From NCBI GenBank assembly GCA_050015355.1, contig JBEKBO010000001.1, forward strand, positions 31,879 through 95,878: a DNA stretch of 64,000 nt, in the 5' to 3' direction. Source of the DNA: CAWBRT01 sp050015355. GTDB taxonomy: Bacteria; Acidobacteriota; Terriglobia; Terriglobales; Acidobacteriaceae. Numbering within the stretch: position 1 is the stretch's first letter; every line of letters begins with the position of its first letter. Both the position numbers and the translations under genes were made by a program. The notes under the pieces were generated by a model. That model was not told the DNA's origin. It did no database searches and saw nothing but the letters and a program-made list of their open reading frames with translations. Positions 9,519-18,325 of the stretch are shown in pieces.

Positions 9519-9560
9519 ACCGGATTCGCGAAAGGTATGCCCGCGAAGCAGTCGGGCGCC
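9515..9560 (+). repeat. Dispersed intergenic repeat, copy A
   Basis: This copy carries the core TTCGCGAAAGGTATGCCCGC after CTAGACCGGA. Matching copies are at 10671-10720 (same orientation) and 43950-43988 (inverted). Its first bases supply the stop codon of the CDP-archaeol-synthase-like gene. No transposase is present, so it resembles a palindromic or REP-like intergenic element. Confidence 0.6.
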
Positions 9561-9599
9561 CCCCGGCACTCGCAGTTCGCGTACTCCAGTGCGATGCAA

Positions 9600-10565
9600 T
9601 CAGGCGCGCCGCAAGTGATGCAGCGTAATCTCCGGAGGGCAGTTAAAGCGCACGGCAACAATACTCGATCCGACGCCGACCGAAGTGTAGCCCACCATCG
9701 TATGGTACTTCCATGCGCCAGATGCCATGTGCCTGGGTAGAGTGGAATCCAGCGTGATCGGAATAGAACGGGGAAGGCAAATCTGGCCCCCATGCGTATG
9801 CCCGCTTAGCAGCAGCTTGAAACCGGCATGGGCTGCCTGACGGTAAATCTCCGGCGTATGAGAAAGCAAGATGGAAAACTCGTCATGCGGGATTTGAGAT
9901 GCCGCCTTTTCGATATTGTCGGCGCGGTAGTAATGGGCATCATCAATGCCGGCTAGATGGATGCATTGATTGCCGCGCACGATCGACTCGGATTCATTGA
10001 GCAACATCCGTATTGCCATTGCTTCCATTCCAGGAACCATACGGATCGTATCGTGATTGCCCAACACGCCATAAACCGATTCCCTAAGATGTGAGCGCAC
10101 CCGCGCCAGGCCTTCAAGAGCTTCCTCAAACGGACCGAATGTTTCTCCCCGGAAGTCCCCGGTCAGAACGCAAATGTCGTAATTTACTTCGTTGAGACAC
10201 TCTATCAAGCGCTGCATAGGACCAGGGTTAATGTCCGCGTGCATGTCGCTGATGTGCAGGATGGTAAATCCATCGAAGAGTGACGGCAGGCCCGGGGACT
10301 TTATGTCGTTGTGGCGCACCTGTATGCATTCCGTGTTTTTACGGCCCCGCCAATACAATCCTGTCAGCTTTAGCGCATTTCGAATGAAGGAATGAACCGA
10401 ATACCAGTTTTCTGGGTGGAAGAAGTTGATGCCCTGGCCGAATATGTTCTCGTGGTCTTTCTCGATTCCGAGGCGTTGTCGTGCGTGCACTTGTCCGAGG
10501 CGCCGCTCCAGCTTCGCGAGAATCGCTCCCTGCGTTGATGGATCGGGCCGCAAGTTCTGTGCCAC
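9600..10565 (-). CDS. Metallophosphoesterase (calcineurin-like, YkuE/LpxG-type)
   Basis: The 321-residue protein has the full calcineurin-like set: D107 and H109 in ISDMHAD, D137 in GDFRG, N170-H171 in GNHD, a histidine in LSHTPEI, and the C-terminal LSGHTHGGQ. These bind two divalent metals. The layout resembles the membrane-associated phosphoesterases YkuE and LpxG, the latter hydrolysing UDP-2,3-diacylglucosamine in lipid A synthesis. The N-terminus here is charged and lacks a clear membrane anchor, so the substrate is uncertain. It converges on the CarS-like gene across repeat copy A. Confidence 0.85.
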   Translation of the reverse strand: MAQNLRPDPSTQGAILAKLERRLGQVHARQRLGIEKDHENIFGQGINFFHPENWYSVHSFIRNALKLTGLYWRGRKNTECIQVRHNDIKSPGLPSLFDGFTILHISDMHADINPGPMQRLIECLNEVNYDICVLTGDFRGETFGPFEEALEGLARVRSHLRESVYGVLGNHDTIRMVPGMEAMAIRMLLNESESIVRGNQCIHLAGIDDAHYYRADNIEKAASQIPHDEFSILLSHTPEIYRQAAHAGFKLLLSGHTHGGQICLPRSIPITLDSTLPRHMASGAWKYHTMVGYTSVGVGSSIVAVRFNCPPEITLHHLRRA

Positions 10566-10628
10566 TAGGCTGCCCCCATTGCGACGCGCTTTTCAGCCCC
10601 GGGAAAACAATTACGGTTGGTGACCGGC

Positions 10629-10665
10629 CGGCAGCCGCGGCTGAAACCACGGCTGCGTGCCGGAG
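10629..10665. repeat. Imperfect GC-rich hairpin
   Basis: CCGGCAGCCGCGG and CCACGGCTGCGTGCCGG face each other around a short loop, immediately before repeat copy B. It lies between the starts of one minus-strand gene and the end of the next, so it could terminate transcription of the upstream monooxygenase-domain gene. No U-tract follows on either strand. Confidence 0.45.
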
Positions 10666-10670
10666 TAATT

Positions 10671-10720
10671 CTAGACCAGATTCGCGGAAGGTATACCCCG
10701 CAAGGAGCCGGGAGTCCAAC
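10671..10720 (+). repeat. Dispersed intergenic repeat, copy B
   Basis: CTAGACCAGATTCGCGGAAG is followed by GTATACCCCGCAAGGAGCCG, closely matching copy A. The centre is the 8-nt palindrome GGTATACC. The next bases hold CCGGG and CCCGG arms that could fold. Together with the adjacent hairpin it fills most of the 284-nt gap between the phosphoesterase and the ABM-domain gene. Confidence 0.65.
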
Positions 10721-10849
10721 CCGGCGGTGTAAGTACCGGGTATATCGACCTTGGAACTGCTCTAATTCTCCGCACCCTGAACTTGTCAGCCAAACTCGCC
10801 CCAAATAGCCGTTTTGGCGACAACTTCAAGACCTGCGGTGCCAAGTTTT

Positions 10850-11149
10850 TCAGAAGCCAGCCACGGCGACCTGTACATATCCTACCTGTGGAGGGCCGGC
10901 AAAAAAACCGCCCACCAGCCGCCGCCATTCCTGGAAATCCTGCGATTCCCTGAAATGCACAGTATGGTCCTCTAGGGTTTCCCAAGTCACCATCAGGGTA
11001 TAGCGTGAAGGCTGCTCAATCGACTTCAGGAGCTGCAGCCCATGGCATCCGCGCGCACGCTGAAAAAGCGGAGTGGCTTGTGCCACGCCGTGTTCAAAGG
11101 CGGATTCCATCCCGGGTTTAATCTCAATCTGAGCCATTTCAAAGATCAT
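10850..11149 (-). CDS. Antibiotic biosynthesis monooxygenase (ABM)-domain protein
   Basis: Small cytosolic protein of 99 residues with the dimeric alpha-beta ABM fold: an opening beta strand (IFEMAQIEIKPG), the central strand YTLMVTWETLEDHTVHF and the FQEWRRLVGGFF helix. Family members include ActVA-Orf6-like monooxygenases and YgiN-like quinol monooxygenases, and many have no known substrate. The ATG at 11149 is preferred over the one at 11176 because AAGGAAACC lies just before it. The gene stands alone. Confidence 0.82.
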   Translation of the reverse strand: MIFEMAQIEIKPGMESAFEHGVAQATPLFQRARGCHGLQLLKSIEQPSRYTLMVTWETLEDHTVHFRESQDFQEWRRLVGGFFAGPPQVGYVQVAVAGF

Positions 11150-11245
11150 TTTGGTTTCCTTACAATGCCTTTCCATTTTGTGCCAAGTATAGCGGGCCAG
11201 ATAAATGTTAGCGCTGCGGTTCTGATGCGGGAAGAACCCATGCGG

Positions 11246-12505
11246 TTACGGGGAGTTGTAATCCGCGATGCGTCCGGGCAGCCAGTCGCGTAGCGCGGGC
11301 GCCAAATAGAAGCGCGGGAACAGCAGATCGTCGTCGCGATCAACGATCCCCTCGGCCACCGCGCGGGTAGCAAGCGGCGTATTTGGGTAGATGCGGATTC
11401 CTACCGTGACCTTCAATGCATTGAGATGAAGCGACTCGGCAAACGCCAGGCTTTCTTCCACCGTCTGCCGGGTTTCACCGGGGGCGCCCAACATCAGGAA
11501 TCCGTTTCTTTTTACGCCCGTGGCGGCGAAGATGGCGGAGATCTCCGCCACCTCGGCGGGCTTGTATTTCTTGTTGAGCAGCCGCAACACCGGTTCTGAC
11601 CCGCTTTCGAAACCGAGGTTCAACTGCGTACATCCCGCCTGTGCCATCAAGTCCGCTAACTCCTTGTCAGCCCACTTCGGGTAAATCTGCGCCCACCAAT
11701 CGATGTCGAGCCGCGCATCGATGATCTTGCGGCAAAGCTCTTTGGCATAGGCCAAAGGCACGTTAAACGTGTTGTCGACGAAGTGATAATTGCGGAAACC
11801 ATGGTCGCGGTAACTGACCAGCCAGTTTACGACCGATTCCACGGACCGCCAGCGCACCTGTCTACCTTCGATCGTACTCGTCGAGCAGTAGGCGCAATCA
11901 AGCGGACAGCCGCGCCTGGTTTGCACGGGAATCCGCCATTCGGGACTGATCCCGGAGTTCAGCCATGCGTCAGGCGCCGGTAAGGGGACAGAATCAAGGT
12001 CAGTAGTAATCGCCTTCGGCACATGCCTCTGCGGCTGTCCGGCGAGGTAAACCCCAGGAGGCGGAGAGCCCTGGGAGCCCTTTTCAAGCCATGACAGCAG
12101 GCTGGGAAACGCTGTTTCGCCCTCGCCCTGGATACCCATATCCGCTCCCAGGTAAGCCAGCGTACTTTCAGGAACGATGCTGAAGCCAGCGCCGCCTAAC
12201 ACAATCGGAGCGCTGCAGGCTCTTCTGCACAAAGTGACGACTTGCTTCAGCGGTTGAAGCAAAAACCTCGGGTTGATCATCGTCTGGTCGTCGATGTTCC
12301 TCACCGATAGACCAATCACGTCGGGGCGCAGCCGTGTGATTGCATTTTGCGTGGCGGATTCCCAGTCGGGAGCTGACAGCAGATCCAGGAAGCACACCTC
12401 GAAGCCAGCCTTCGCAGTGGCAGCGGCAACGCACGCCAACCCGAGTGGCAGCGGGGTCATAACCCCGGCGGCTTCCCGATTGCCTGATATGAGCAAAACA
12501 CGCAT
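11246..12505 (-). CDS. B12-binding domain radical SAM protein
   Basis: This protein has an N-terminal cobalamin-binding Rossmann domain (about 1-140 from MRVLLISGN) followed by a radical SAM barrel whose [4Fe-4S] cysteines are in RRGCPLDCAYCS (C-x3-C-x2-C). The cluster ligands, the GGEF-like region FVDNTFNVP and the GFESGSEPVL motif are typical of the BchE/methyltransferase-like class. Such enzymes methylate or rearrange unreactive carbon or phosphorus centres. No neighbouring gene identifies the substrate. The start at 12505 gives the compact domain; an upstream ATG at 12520 adds five residues. Confidence 0.88.
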   Translation of the reverse strand: MRVLLISGNREAAGVMTPLPLGLACVAAATAKAGFEVCFLDLLSAPDWESATQNAITRLRPDVIGLSVRNIDDQTMINPRFLLQPLKQVVTLCRRACSAPIVLGGAGFSIVPESTLAYLGADMGIQGEGETAFPSLLSWLEKGSQGSPPPGVYLAGQPQRHVPKAITTDLDSVPLPAPDAWLNSGISPEWRIPVQTRRGCPLDCAYCSTSTIEGRQVRWRSVESVVNWLVSYRDHGFRNYHFVDNTFNVPLAYAKELCRKIIDARLDIDWWAQIYPKWADKELADLMAQAGCTQLNLGFESGSEPVLRLLNKKYKPAEVAEISAIFAATGVKRNGFLMLGAPGETRQTVEESLAFAESLHLNALKVTVGIRIYPNTPLATRAVAEGIVDRDDDLLFPRFYLAPALRDWLPGRIADYNSP

Positions 12506-12666
12506 CGTCTGCTGCCTCAACTCGATGAACAGTATCGTACTTCAATCCGCACCCGGCGAGCACGTGAATTGCGAGCGAATCGCTTGCTGCGCCGCCTGCT
12601 GGATTGCGGAAGGGAAGCGCGGGGAGTTGATAGCCGCGATTACCTGTTGGGCGGCAAAGGGCGTGA

Positions 12667-13589
12667 TTAACTCGTCTTTGAAAACCCGTACACTTCCTCT
12701 GGGTTTTGCACAAGGATCTTTCTGCGAGCCGATTCTTCAGGAACCCACTCTGCGAGCAAGTCGAAAAGTGTAGCATCGTTCGGCTTTTCCGTTTTCTCGG
12801 TTGGATGCGGCCAGTTGCTGGCCCACAACATCCGCTCAGGAGCTGCCTGAGCGAATGCACGGGCCACTGCGCCAGTATCGGCGTAAGTAGGAGCACCGAC
12901 TTTGCTCAGAAGATACGCGCCCGACAATTTGACCCAGGTTCGACCTCTGTCGAGCAGGCCGCGAACAACCGCGAATGCCGGATGTGAAATGCCAGGATCG
13001 GGCGGAATGCGTGCGATGTGGTCAAAGACAATCGGCGCAGGCAGCTTCGGCAGCACATCCTTGAGCTGCACGGTGACATCGGCCGGCATGCTAAGCTGCA
13101 AGTGCCAACCGAGTTCGTTGATGCGATGCGCCAGCGGCTCGATCATCTCCATCGTGGCTCCGCTGAGATATACGAGGTTCACCCGGATTCCGCGCACCCC
13201 GAGGCTGGACATGTGCTTCAGCTCGGCATCGGAAATGCTGGTATCGACGAGCGCGATGCCGCGAGCGCTCTCACCAACCGGGCAAGCGCATCCAGCAGAC
13301 AACGATTGTCGGTCCCGTAGGCCGCCGCACCCACCACGACGCTGCGCTCGATGCCGATCCGGCGTTTGAGGGCGCAGTAATCATCCGCAGTTGCATTCCC
13401 GTCGCCCCCCAAGACCATACTGGGATTTTTAGCGAGCGGGAAGCGGGAACTGAAGATGTGATGATGGCAGTCGGTCGTGTGCACGGGGGCTTTGTGCTTC
13501 GGCGGCTCTGTCCCGCTGGACCACTTCACCCGGATTGTCTCTTGCGTCGCCAATTTAACTTGACCCGACGTATTCTCATATGTATTCAT
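12667..13589 (-). pseudogene. Amidohydrolase (LigI/PF04909-like), interrupted by a frameshift
   Basis: Two overlapping frames encode one metal-dependent hydrolase. The 13589-13218 part has the N-terminal HxH motif TDCHHHIF and ends in frame at LLDALARL. The other frame resumes at ESARGIALVDTSISD and carries FDHIARIPP and WASNWPHP to the C-terminus. One base appears to be missing in the GG/CC run at 13273-13279, so translation of the whole would fail. The intact family is about 290 residues (2-pyrone-4,6-dicarboxylate hydrolase-like). Sequencing error is possible, as everything else in the gene is intact. Confidence 0.8.
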
Positions 13590-13735
13590 CGATTCACCCG
13601 GGAGCTCAGGAGCGTTGATGCGCGCAGCGTCGAGCCATCAGGCACCCCGAGCACGCTGCGCTCGAGCTTAGAGTGTACCCGGAAAACACCCACTGGATTA
13701 CGATTTTGTGTCGACTGACTTAGGAGGACATTAGC

Positions 13736-14407
13736 GTGAGACGAATCGTGGACCTCTCGCACGTACTCGACCCCGGTAAGGCTGGGCGAAAGTTTTCCCT
13801 GGAGATGATAGGGGCGGAGACTGTAAACCCGAACGTAGTGCGGCTGGAGAATCAGTGGTACATCATGCATAACGTGAACATGGTGAGCCACATTGGGACG
13901 CACATCGAGGCGCCTTATCACCTGCTCAAGGATCGCGATGATCTGGCGGCGCTGTCACTCGAGCTTTTGATGGGGGATGCAGTGATCCTCGATCTCCGCG
14001 AGTCTCCTCGCAGCTCGGCGATAGATTGCATGCAGGTGCGGAAAGCTGCCGGGCAAGCGGGGGGCATTCGCAAAGACGATATCGTGTTTTGCAATCTGGG
14101 CGGTGCCCCTTTCTATGGGACTGACCGTTACCGCCTGACTCCGTACTTTGCCCCCGAAGCGATCGGCTGGCTGGTGGATCAAGGGATGAAGATGATGGGC
14201 GTGGATGCGACCGGCGTTGAAGTTCCCGGCAGTGAGGAGCACGTAAACCATCGGGCGCTCTTCGAGAGGAATATTCCGCTGATCGAAAACCTGGCCAATC
14301 TCAATAGCCTGACGCAGGCGCGTGTCGAAGTTATTGCGCTCCCCATCGCGGTGCGTGGGTTGGAGGCGTTTCCGCTGCGCGTGATCGCCTTAGAGGGCGA
14401 AGTCTGA
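13736..14407 (+). CDS. Cyclase family protein (kynurenine formamidase-like)
   Basis: The 223-residue protein belongs to the metal-dependent cyclase/formamidase family. The signature HxGTHxDxPxH appears as SHIGTHIEAPYH (51-62), with E in place of the usual D; the N-terminal DLSHVLDP and the C-terminal IPLIENLANL are also conserved. Family members hydrolyse N-formylkynurenine or small amides and lactones. Start is the GTG at 13736, after TAGGAGGAC. It is divergent from the broken amidohydrolase, and the two may once have acted on the same substrate. Confidence 0.88.
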   Translation: MRRIVDLSHVLDPGKAGRKFSLEMIGAETVNPNVVRLENQWYIMHNVNMVSHIGTHIEAPYHLLKDRDDLAALSLELLMGDAVILDLRESPRSSAIDCMQVRKAAGQAGGIRKDDIVFCNLGGAPFYGTDRYRLTPYFAPEAIGWLVDQGMKMMGVDATGVEVPGSEEHVNHRALFERNIPLIENLANLNSLTQARVEVIALPIAVRGLEAFPLRVIALEGEV

Positions 14408-14416
14408 TCCCACTTT

Positions 14417-15097
14417 TTATGATTTTGCCGCTACAGCCAGCGTCTTCTCCCTGGCGGCAGATTGGAGTGCGGCAATTTCTTGCTCTGCCGGCCTGATGAT
14501 TTCGAATATCCGGTCAACGCATGAATAGTCCTGATAGCCGAGGCGAGCCAAGGGACGGATCTTAACAATGTCGACCTTGCCGTTGGCGTCGATCACCTCA
14601 TCCTTGATGTGAATAAGAACAACTTTGCCGATGATCATGTCGACCGACTGCGAGGTGGAGTATCCCGGCAAACGGATCGTCTGGTGATACCGGCATTCCA
14701 TGTGAATGGGGGATTCCGCCACGCGGCAGGGTTTGACCCGGACGGAAGGCGCCTTGGTCAACCCGGCGACGGCAAATTCATCCACTTCCGGCGCCAGTTC
14801 GGCGGCACTGACATTCATTGCCATGCGCAAATCATAGGTCGCCATGTTGTAAACGAATTCACCGGTCTCTTCGATGTTAGCCACGGTGTCTTTCCGTCTT
14901 CCCGTGCGGTGCTGAGCGCAGCCCACCATGACATAGGGGCACTCAGAATTCACCATCTGAAACTGACTGTAAGGCGCCAGGTTGTGAATGCCCGCGGCGC
15001 TCACCGTGGAGATCCATCCAATCGGTCGTGGCACGATCAGAGACTTGAACGGGTTGTGAGGCATGCCGTGATCGTTTTTTTCCGGGTCGTAAAACAT
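14417..15097 (-). CDS. Flavin reductase family protein (FMN-binding split barrel)
   Basis: The 226-residue protein has the flavin-reductase-like split barrel: PRPIGWIST (about 24-32), the NLAPYSQFQMV strand, and GEFVYNMATYDL. Members of the DIM6/NtaB group supply reduced FMN to monooxygenases, or bind flavin for other roles. The ATG at 15097 is chosen because GGAGGGAAAC lies directly upstream. It converges on the cyclase gene with only 9 nt between the stops. No two-component monooxygenase is adjacent. Confidence 0.87.
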   Translation of the reverse strand: MFYDPEKNDHGMPHNPFKSLIVPRPIGWISTVSAAGIHNLAPYSQFQMVNSECPYVMVGCAQHRTGRRKDTVANIEETGEFVYNMATYDLRMAMNVSAAELAPEVDEFAVAGLTKAPSVRVKPCRVAESPIHMECRYHQTIRLPGYSTSQSVDMIIGKVVLIHIKDEVIDANGKVDIVKIRPLARLGYQDYSCVDRIFEIIRPAEQEIAALQSAAREKTLAVAAKS

Positions 15098-15238
15098 TTT
15101 TGTTTCCCTCCGCGTGCGCATCGACTGTCTGTCGTTGGGTTTTGAACAGTTTAGTACAGAGTAGCTCCTGATCCAATCGATTGTAATGGCATGGGTACCG
15201 GAACCGCGTTCGCAGACGCCGCAAATGGAAGTCGGGTG

Positions 15239-15586
15239 TTATTTTGGTGCGTAGAAGAAATAGTCGGCCGAATACCACACGCGGACTTCCCGGCCGGAGT
15301 GCGCAGCGTCGCAGCCGGACGCGGGTGCTTTGCCACCTTTTGTATTAAGGCGCTGAACGGTCGTGACGCGAGAGAGCAGGCCGTTGCCGTCGTGACTGAC
15401 GATGTTGATGAGCAGCCAGGGAATGGACTCGGCATCGGGTGAAGGTGTGCTGGCAAAGGCTTTGCCGGTGACGCGGCTGCCGTCGTTCGCTTCCCAGGAC
15501 GGGCCGGCAAAGTGGGAACAAAGGTTGGTAGGGCGAAAATCTGGGCCGAAACTCGCTTCGTTGGGTGACCCGCCACGCTGAGACAA
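15239..15586 (-). pseudogene. DUF3455 family gene, 5'-truncated
   Basis: Residues from about 28 onward match the C-terminal half of DUF3455 proteins: SHFAGPSWEANDGSRVTG, PDAESIPWLLINIVSHDG, TTVQRLNTKGGKAPASGCD and the ending VRVWYSADYFFY. The N-terminal signal peptide and first half expected for this secreted family are missing; the first 27 residues are unrelated. No ribosome site is evident at the first ATG. It lies just 11 nt before the end of the pirin gene, so it is probably a decayed remnant and not an expressed protein. Confidence 0.65.
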
Positions 15587-15597
15587 GTCGCGAGCCT

Positions 15598-16539
15598 TTA
15601 GGACACCTTTCGCCGTCCGCTGTTTCTATCCTCGCGCTCGGACTTCAGGAACGTACCCTCGCGTAGTTCCTCGAACGCCTGTCGGAGCTGCTCCTGCGTG
15701 TTCATCACGATTGGCCCATACCACGCTACAGGCTCCTCAAGAGGTTTCCCCGAGACCAGGAGAAACCGTATGCCATCTTCGCCTGCCTGCACCACCACCT
15801 CGTCGCCCCGGTCGAAGAGCACAAGCGAGCGGTTGTCAGCCTCCGTGGGAGGCGTGGTGTCCGCCCATTTAACAGCTTCAGTAGGCACCGCGAGCGGGCC
15901 GGAAGCATTGCAGAACTTCCCAGTCCCGGCGAAAACGTAAGCGAAGGCGTGGCGCGTCGTCTCGACCGGCAGCGTCTTTCTCTTGCCTGGTGGAACCGAG
16001 ACATCCAGGTAGATGGGGTCCGCGGCGATCTGGTCTACGGGGCCGACGGTTCCCCAGAAGCTTCCCGAGACAACGCGCGCCCGCGTTCCGTCGTCGTCCG
16101 TGGCGACGGGAATATCGAGTGCCTTCACCTCCTGATAGCGGGGCGCCGCCATTTTGAGCGACGCGGGGAGATTCGCCCACAACTGGAACCCATGCATCCG
16201 GCCCGCCTGGTCCCCCTTCGGCATCTCCTGGTGGATGATCCCGCTCCCCGCCGTCATCCACTGCACGTCGCCGGCGGCAATGGAACCGCTGTTCCCCATG
16301 CTGTCGCCGTGCTCGACCGTTCCGGCTAGTACATAGGTGATGGTCTCGATCCCGCGATGTGGGTGCCAAGGGAAGCCTGCCAGATAATCTTCCGGAACGT
16401 CATTGCGGAAGTCGTCTAGGAGGAGAAACGGGTCGAAGTCCGACGTGTTGCCAAAGCCGAATGCGCGACGCAGGTGTACGCCGGCACCCTCCAGCGTTGG
16501 CTTGGATTTGGTGAGCCGCTTGATGGGTCGAATCGACAT
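15598..16539 (-). CDS. Pirin family protein (quercetinase-like cupin)
   Basis: The 313-residue protein is a bicupin. The N-terminal cupin has the metal ligands H59, H61, H103 and E105 in WHPHRGIETITYV and GIIHQEMP. The C-terminal cupin is the poorly conserved pirin C domain (about 180-285). Bacterial pirins such as YhhW have quercetin 2,3-dioxygenase activity in vitro, while others bind metabolic enzymes; the in vivo substrate here is not known. It is the first gene read into the DUF3455 remnant. A 441-nt gap lies upstream. Confidence 0.9.
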   Translation of the reverse strand: MSIRPIKRLTKSKPTLEGAGVHLRRAFGFGNTSDFDPFLLLDDFRNDVPEDYLAGFPWHPHRGIETITYVLAGTVEHGDSMGNSGSIAAGDVQWMTAGSGIIHQEMPKGDQAGRMHGFQLWANLPASLKMAAPRYQEVKALDIPVATDDDGTRARVVSGSFWGTVGPVDQIAADPIYLDVSVPPGKRKTLPVETTRHAFAYVFAGTGKFCNASGPLAVPTEAVKWADTTPPTEADNRSLVLFDRGDEVVVQAGEDGIRFLLVSGKPLEEPVAWYGPIVMNTQEQLRQAFEELREGTFLKSEREDRNSGRRKVS

Positions 16540-16980
16540 GTCAGTCTCCAGTACTAAGGGTAACCATCAGAATGCAACTATTGCGTGGCAACGTGCCGCG
16601 CTGCGGTCCGTGCGTCGAAGAATATCTTCTCAAACGGCTACACGGTTTTCCTTGCGAGCCCAGTTCACGCTGAACTTCGAAGCCTAAGAAATCGGCAGAA
16701 CAGATGCGTTGTGCCCAGACCGTAAGCCTAACCTCTAGATATGCAGAAAAAGAGAGTAGGGTTGTTCTTCAGACCCAGGTTATGACTGCGCTCCTGCATC
16801 TTTCTTGGGGGTGCAAGTGTTTGAATCAATGACCGGCAAACACTACCGCCATTCTCGCAAAACGTGAAATCCGGAGAGCCCGTACTCGAATCCTCAGTTC
16901 TGCTTGCATGCTCACAATTGACCTGCAGCTTTGAAAGTTGTATAGCTGATACCCTATTGATCACAAACGAGGAGACGACG
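16540..16980. other. Divergent intergenic region
   Basis: This 441-nt gap between the pirin and an MFS gene has no convincing coding frame or RNA. Its right end holds a predicted sigma-70-type promoter (16918-16946) for the MFS operon. The remainder shows no repeat or hairpin that could be supported. Confidence 0.6.
16918..16946 (+). promoter_or_regulatory. Predicted sigma-70-type promoter of the MFS / Tm-1-like operon
   Basis: TTGACC (16918-16923) and TATAGC (16941-16946) are separated by 17 nt, close to consensus. They lie about 35 nt before the start codon at 16981, with GAGGAG in between. This is a sequence match only; the transcript start is not known. Confidence 0.5.
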
Positions 16981-18267
16981 ATGGCGAGCAACGGTCCCAC
17001 TCCTGAAATAGCGCCGCCAGTGGCGACAATGCCATGGTGGAAAGAACCAACACGCGATCAATGGAAGACGTTGATCGCGACCTGGGCCGGTTGGTGTCTG
17101 GACATCTTTGATTACTTTCTCCTTGTATTAGTGCTGACCGAAATCAGCAAGACATTCGGAGTGACTCTGGTCGCGATGGGGACCGTCATCACGGGAACGC
17201 TTATCTGCCGACTTTTCGGCGGCGTGATCTTTGGAACCTGGGGCGACCGGGTTGGTCGCAAGCTTCCGCTCATGGTCTCGATCCTTGCGTTTTCCGTGTT
17301 TTCCGCCTTGAGCGGCTTGGCCCCCAATTTCAAATGGTTCTTCCTCTGCCGGCTGTTATTTGGGCTGGGCATGGGAGGCGAATGGGCGGCTGGAACACCG
17401 CTTGCGATGGAGAGTTGGCCGCAGCGCTCGCGTGGCGTGGCGTCGGGCATTCTCCAGGGGGGCTATCCTTGTGGATACTTTCTTGCAACCGTGACTTATT
17501 TCTTCGTCTTTCCGATTTGGGGTTGGCGGGCACTGTTCTTGATCGGCTTCCTTCCCGCGTTGCTGCTCCTATACATCCGCACGGGTGTGAAAGAGTCGCC
17601 GGTGTTTGAAGCGCGACGCGAAGCACTGCAGAAAGCCGGCAAGAAGGAGACCGGCATTTCCGTCATTCGACTGCTCAAGCCCGACATGCTAGGCACCAGC
17701 CTGCATGCCTTTCTGCTCATGATCGGCGCCATGCTTTCGCAGTTCTGCCTGGCATCGTTGTGGCCCACGTATCTGACTCGGGAACTTCACCTCACCATTG
17801 GACAACGTACGCAGTTCTTGATCTTGCTCAATATAGGCAGCCTGCTAGGGTATTGGTCCGCGGGCGCATTGTCGGAAAAGACAGGCCGTCGTGTCGCGCT
17901 ATCAGTCTTCGCCTTGGTGGGCGCTTTGCTGATCCCGCTTTATTGTCTTACCCACAACTACAATCTGGTGATGCTCGGCGGTTTGCTCGAGGGTTTCTTC
18001 GCAGTAGGCTTCTGGGGCGTGATCCCGGCATATTTGGCGGAGCGGTTCCCAACCAGCGTACGCGGTGTCGGGCCTGGGACATCGTTCAGCGTCGGCGCGG
18101 CAGTCGGTTCTTTTGGGCCAACAATACAAACGTTGTTGGTACAAAAAGCCGGCTTCACGCTGGGGCAGGCGATTGCACTGGGGACGGCGAGTGCTCTCGT
18201 CATCGTGGCAATTGTTGCGTTTCTTGGTCCCGAACCCAAAGGGCGCATTTTTAGCGCCGAGAACTAA
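16981..18267 (+). CDS. MFS transporter, sialate/carboxylate symporter-like (SHS/AAHS type)
   Basis: Twelve-segment inner-membrane carrier of 428 residues. The motif A-like loop GTWGDRVGRKLPLM follows TM2, and WCLDIFDYFLLVLVL carries the acidic TM1 typical of the sialate:H+ and aromatic-acid:H+ families. The GMGGEWAAGTPLAMESWP block matches NanT/lactate-permease-like members. The start at 16981 follows GAGGAGACGACG. It heads an operon with the Tm-1-like and PEP-hydrolase-like genes 58 and 34 nt apart, so it probably imports their substrate, an organic acid. Confidence 0.88.
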   Translation: MASNGPTPEIAPPVATMPWWKEPTRDQWKTLIATWAGWCLDIFDYFLLVLVLTEISKTFGVTLVAMGTVITGTLICRLFGGVIFGTWGDRVGRKLPLMVSILAFSVFSALSGLAPNFKWFFLCRLLFGLGMGGEWAAGTPLAMESWPQRSRGVASGILQGGYPCGYFLATVTYFFVFPIWGWRALFLIGFLPALLLLYIRTGVKESPVFEARREALQKAGKKETGISVIRLLKPDMLGTSLHAFLLMIGAMLSQFCLASLWPTYLTRELHLTIGQRTQFLILLNIGSLLGYWSAGALSEKTGRRVALSVFALVGALLIPLYCLTHNYNLVMLGGLLEGFFAVGFWGVIPAYLAERFPTSVRGVGPGTSFSVGAAVGSFGPTIQTLLVQKAGFTLGQAIALGTASALVIVAIVAFLGPEPKGRIFSAEN

Positions 18268-18325
18268 GCGTAGCCCGCGCGCGACCAGCGAGCTTCGGTG
18301 GCATGCAATCAATACCGAGCTGAAC

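Noticed and set aside
12542..12672. 43-codon minus-strand frame between the radical SAM and amidohydrolase genes
   Set aside because: It reads plausibly (VIAAINSPRFPSAIQQAAQQ), but no start, ribosome site or family was found; possibly a gene remnant.
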